Below are positions 6,853-7,465 of a stretch of DNA of 7,465 nucleotides, in pieces. The position numbers were made by a program, and so were the translations under genes. Each line of letters begins with the position of its first letter. Position 1 is the first letter of the stretch. The DNA lies in NCBI GenBank assembly GCA_023265785.1, contig JAHFSL010000115.1, forward strand, positions 1-7,465, in the 5' to 3' direction. Source of the stretch: Candidatus Coatesiibacteriota bacterium. Its GTDB lineage: Bacteria > Oederibacteriota > CAKKQC01. Below the pieces are notes generated by a model that was given only the letters and a program-made list of their open reading frames with translations, did not search any database and was not told the origin of the DNA.

Positions 6853-7465
6853 ATGGCGGTCTTTCCCCCCGAATCCCTCCTCGGCCGCTACCACGCCTGG
6901 GGCCGCGCCTGGGGTGACCGCCAATATGATCCGGCGGCGCGACTTCTCCTGTATCCCTCCACGGCGCGGGACGGGAGTCCCCCCACCGATCACATGACCC
7001 GCGACTCCCTGTACTATGCCCGGGTCCTGCTGGACGGCCGGGCCGAGGAGGACACGGGTAAGGCGACCGGAATCATCGAGGCCGTGCTCGCGACCCAGGT
7101 CACCCGGGAGGGGAGTCCGGTGCGCGGCAATTTCCCGTGGGCGGCGGAAGCACCGGAGGAAAAGATCTGGGACCCCAATTGGGCTTGCTTTCACGCCCAG
7201 ACCATCCTGGAAATCCTGCACTGGCATGCCCCGCGCCTGCCTGACGGCACCGTGGGTCGGCTGGAGCGGGCCCTGGCACTCTGTGCCGCCCACGACCTGG
7301 CCCGGTGGGTGTCGCCGGCCTACTCCAACATCGGCCTGCTGACGATCGTGAGCCTGGCGGTGGGCGGTGACTGGTTGCGTGATGCCGCGCTCGCGGCGGC
7401 CGGGCGGGATAAGCTCCGGGAACTTCACGAGTGGGTGCGGGTCACGCAGGCCTTCGATGAGTACA
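6853..7465 (+). CDS. Putative (alpha/alpha)-toroid carbohydrate-active protein, N-terminal part (3' end outside window)
   Basis: The frame is open from ATG 6853 to the right edge, giving 204 residues plus one base. It is rich in amphipathic helices and has no signal peptide or membrane segment, suggesting a cytoplasmic helical toroid as in unsaturated glucuronyl hydrolases or polysaccharide-lyase-like proteins. Conserved-looking motifs are RDSLYYA (50-56), FPW (94-96), WDPNWACF (106-113), YSNI (157-160) and the final FDEY (201-204). From memory, an uncharacterised family in Verrucomicrobiota- and Armatimonadota-like genomes has the same order: a helical start with RESLYYA, an NW-containing loop, YTNI, then an FNEYNSPTY-like motif. 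If this is such a protein, the next residues should be N-S-P-T-Y. A GTG at 6799 is an in-frame alternative start inside the previous gene, but ATG is preferred. It follows the TIM-barrel gene by 23 bases, so a joint role in sugar or uronate breakdown is plausible but unproven. Confidence 0.85.
   Translation, partial: MAVFPPESLLGRYHAWGRAWGDRQYDPAARLLLYPSTARDGSPPTDHMTRDSLYYARVLLDGRAEEDTGKATGIIEAVLATQVTREGSPVRGNFPWAAEAPEEKIWDPNWACFHAQTILEILHWHAPRLPDGTVGRLERALALCAAHDLARWVSPAYSNIGLLTIVSLAVGGDWLRDAALAAAGRDKLRELHEWVRVTQAFDEY

Overview
The window comes from a GC-rich bacterium (roughly two-thirds G+C by eye) that uses ATG and GTG starts and at least one clear Shine-Dalgarno site. All four genes are on the + strand, closely packed in head-to-tail order. 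About 80% of the window is two very large paralogous extracytoplasmic proteins. They are threonine-, glycine- and aromatic-rich beta-sandwich proteins carrying DUF11-type and Ig-like modules. Proteins of this style (a secreted head, DUF11 repeats and a Cys-containing C-terminal DUF11 unit) are, from memory, frequent in poorly cultivated didermic phyla such as Elusimicrobiota. The TIM-barrel and toroid pair at the right end is of a kind seen in carbohydrate-degrading Verrucomicrobiota, Armatimonadota and similar lineages. The phylum therefore remains a guess.

Layout. Bases 3-2189 are the C-terminal 728 residues of the first surface protein, which is cut by the left window edge. Bases 2202-5966 are a complete 1254-residue paralogue with a signal peptide; its Shine-Dalgarno site overlaps the stop codon of the first gene. 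Bases 5975-6829 encode a 284-residue sugar phosphate isomerase/epimerase-type TIM barrel with a full set of candidate metal ligands. Bases 6853-7465 are the first 204 residues of a probable helical (alpha/alpha)-toroid carbohydrate-active protein, cut by the right edge. Gaps between genes are only 12, 8 and 23 bases, so there is no long non-coding stretch. I see no RNA gene, CRISPR array, insertion sequence or convincing terminator.

How the parts relate. The two surface proteins share a module that covers all of the visible part of the first gene and residues 543-1254 of the second. Within it, the last 227 residues align without a gap at about 70% identity (159/227, hand count), while upstream parts are clearly more divergent and carry indels. 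Each protein ends flush with a DUF11 domain and has no recognisable cell-wall anchor. The last two genes look like intracellular sugar-metabolism genes. Their position directly behind the surface proteins may be a shared operon or simple adjacency; a possible promoter-like box directly before the fourth gene leaves this open.

The most notable points are the tandem surface-protein pair with its strongly conserved tail, the coordinated gain and loss of cysteines between the copies, and the possible leaderless start of the fourth gene. No complete new system can be proved from the window alone.
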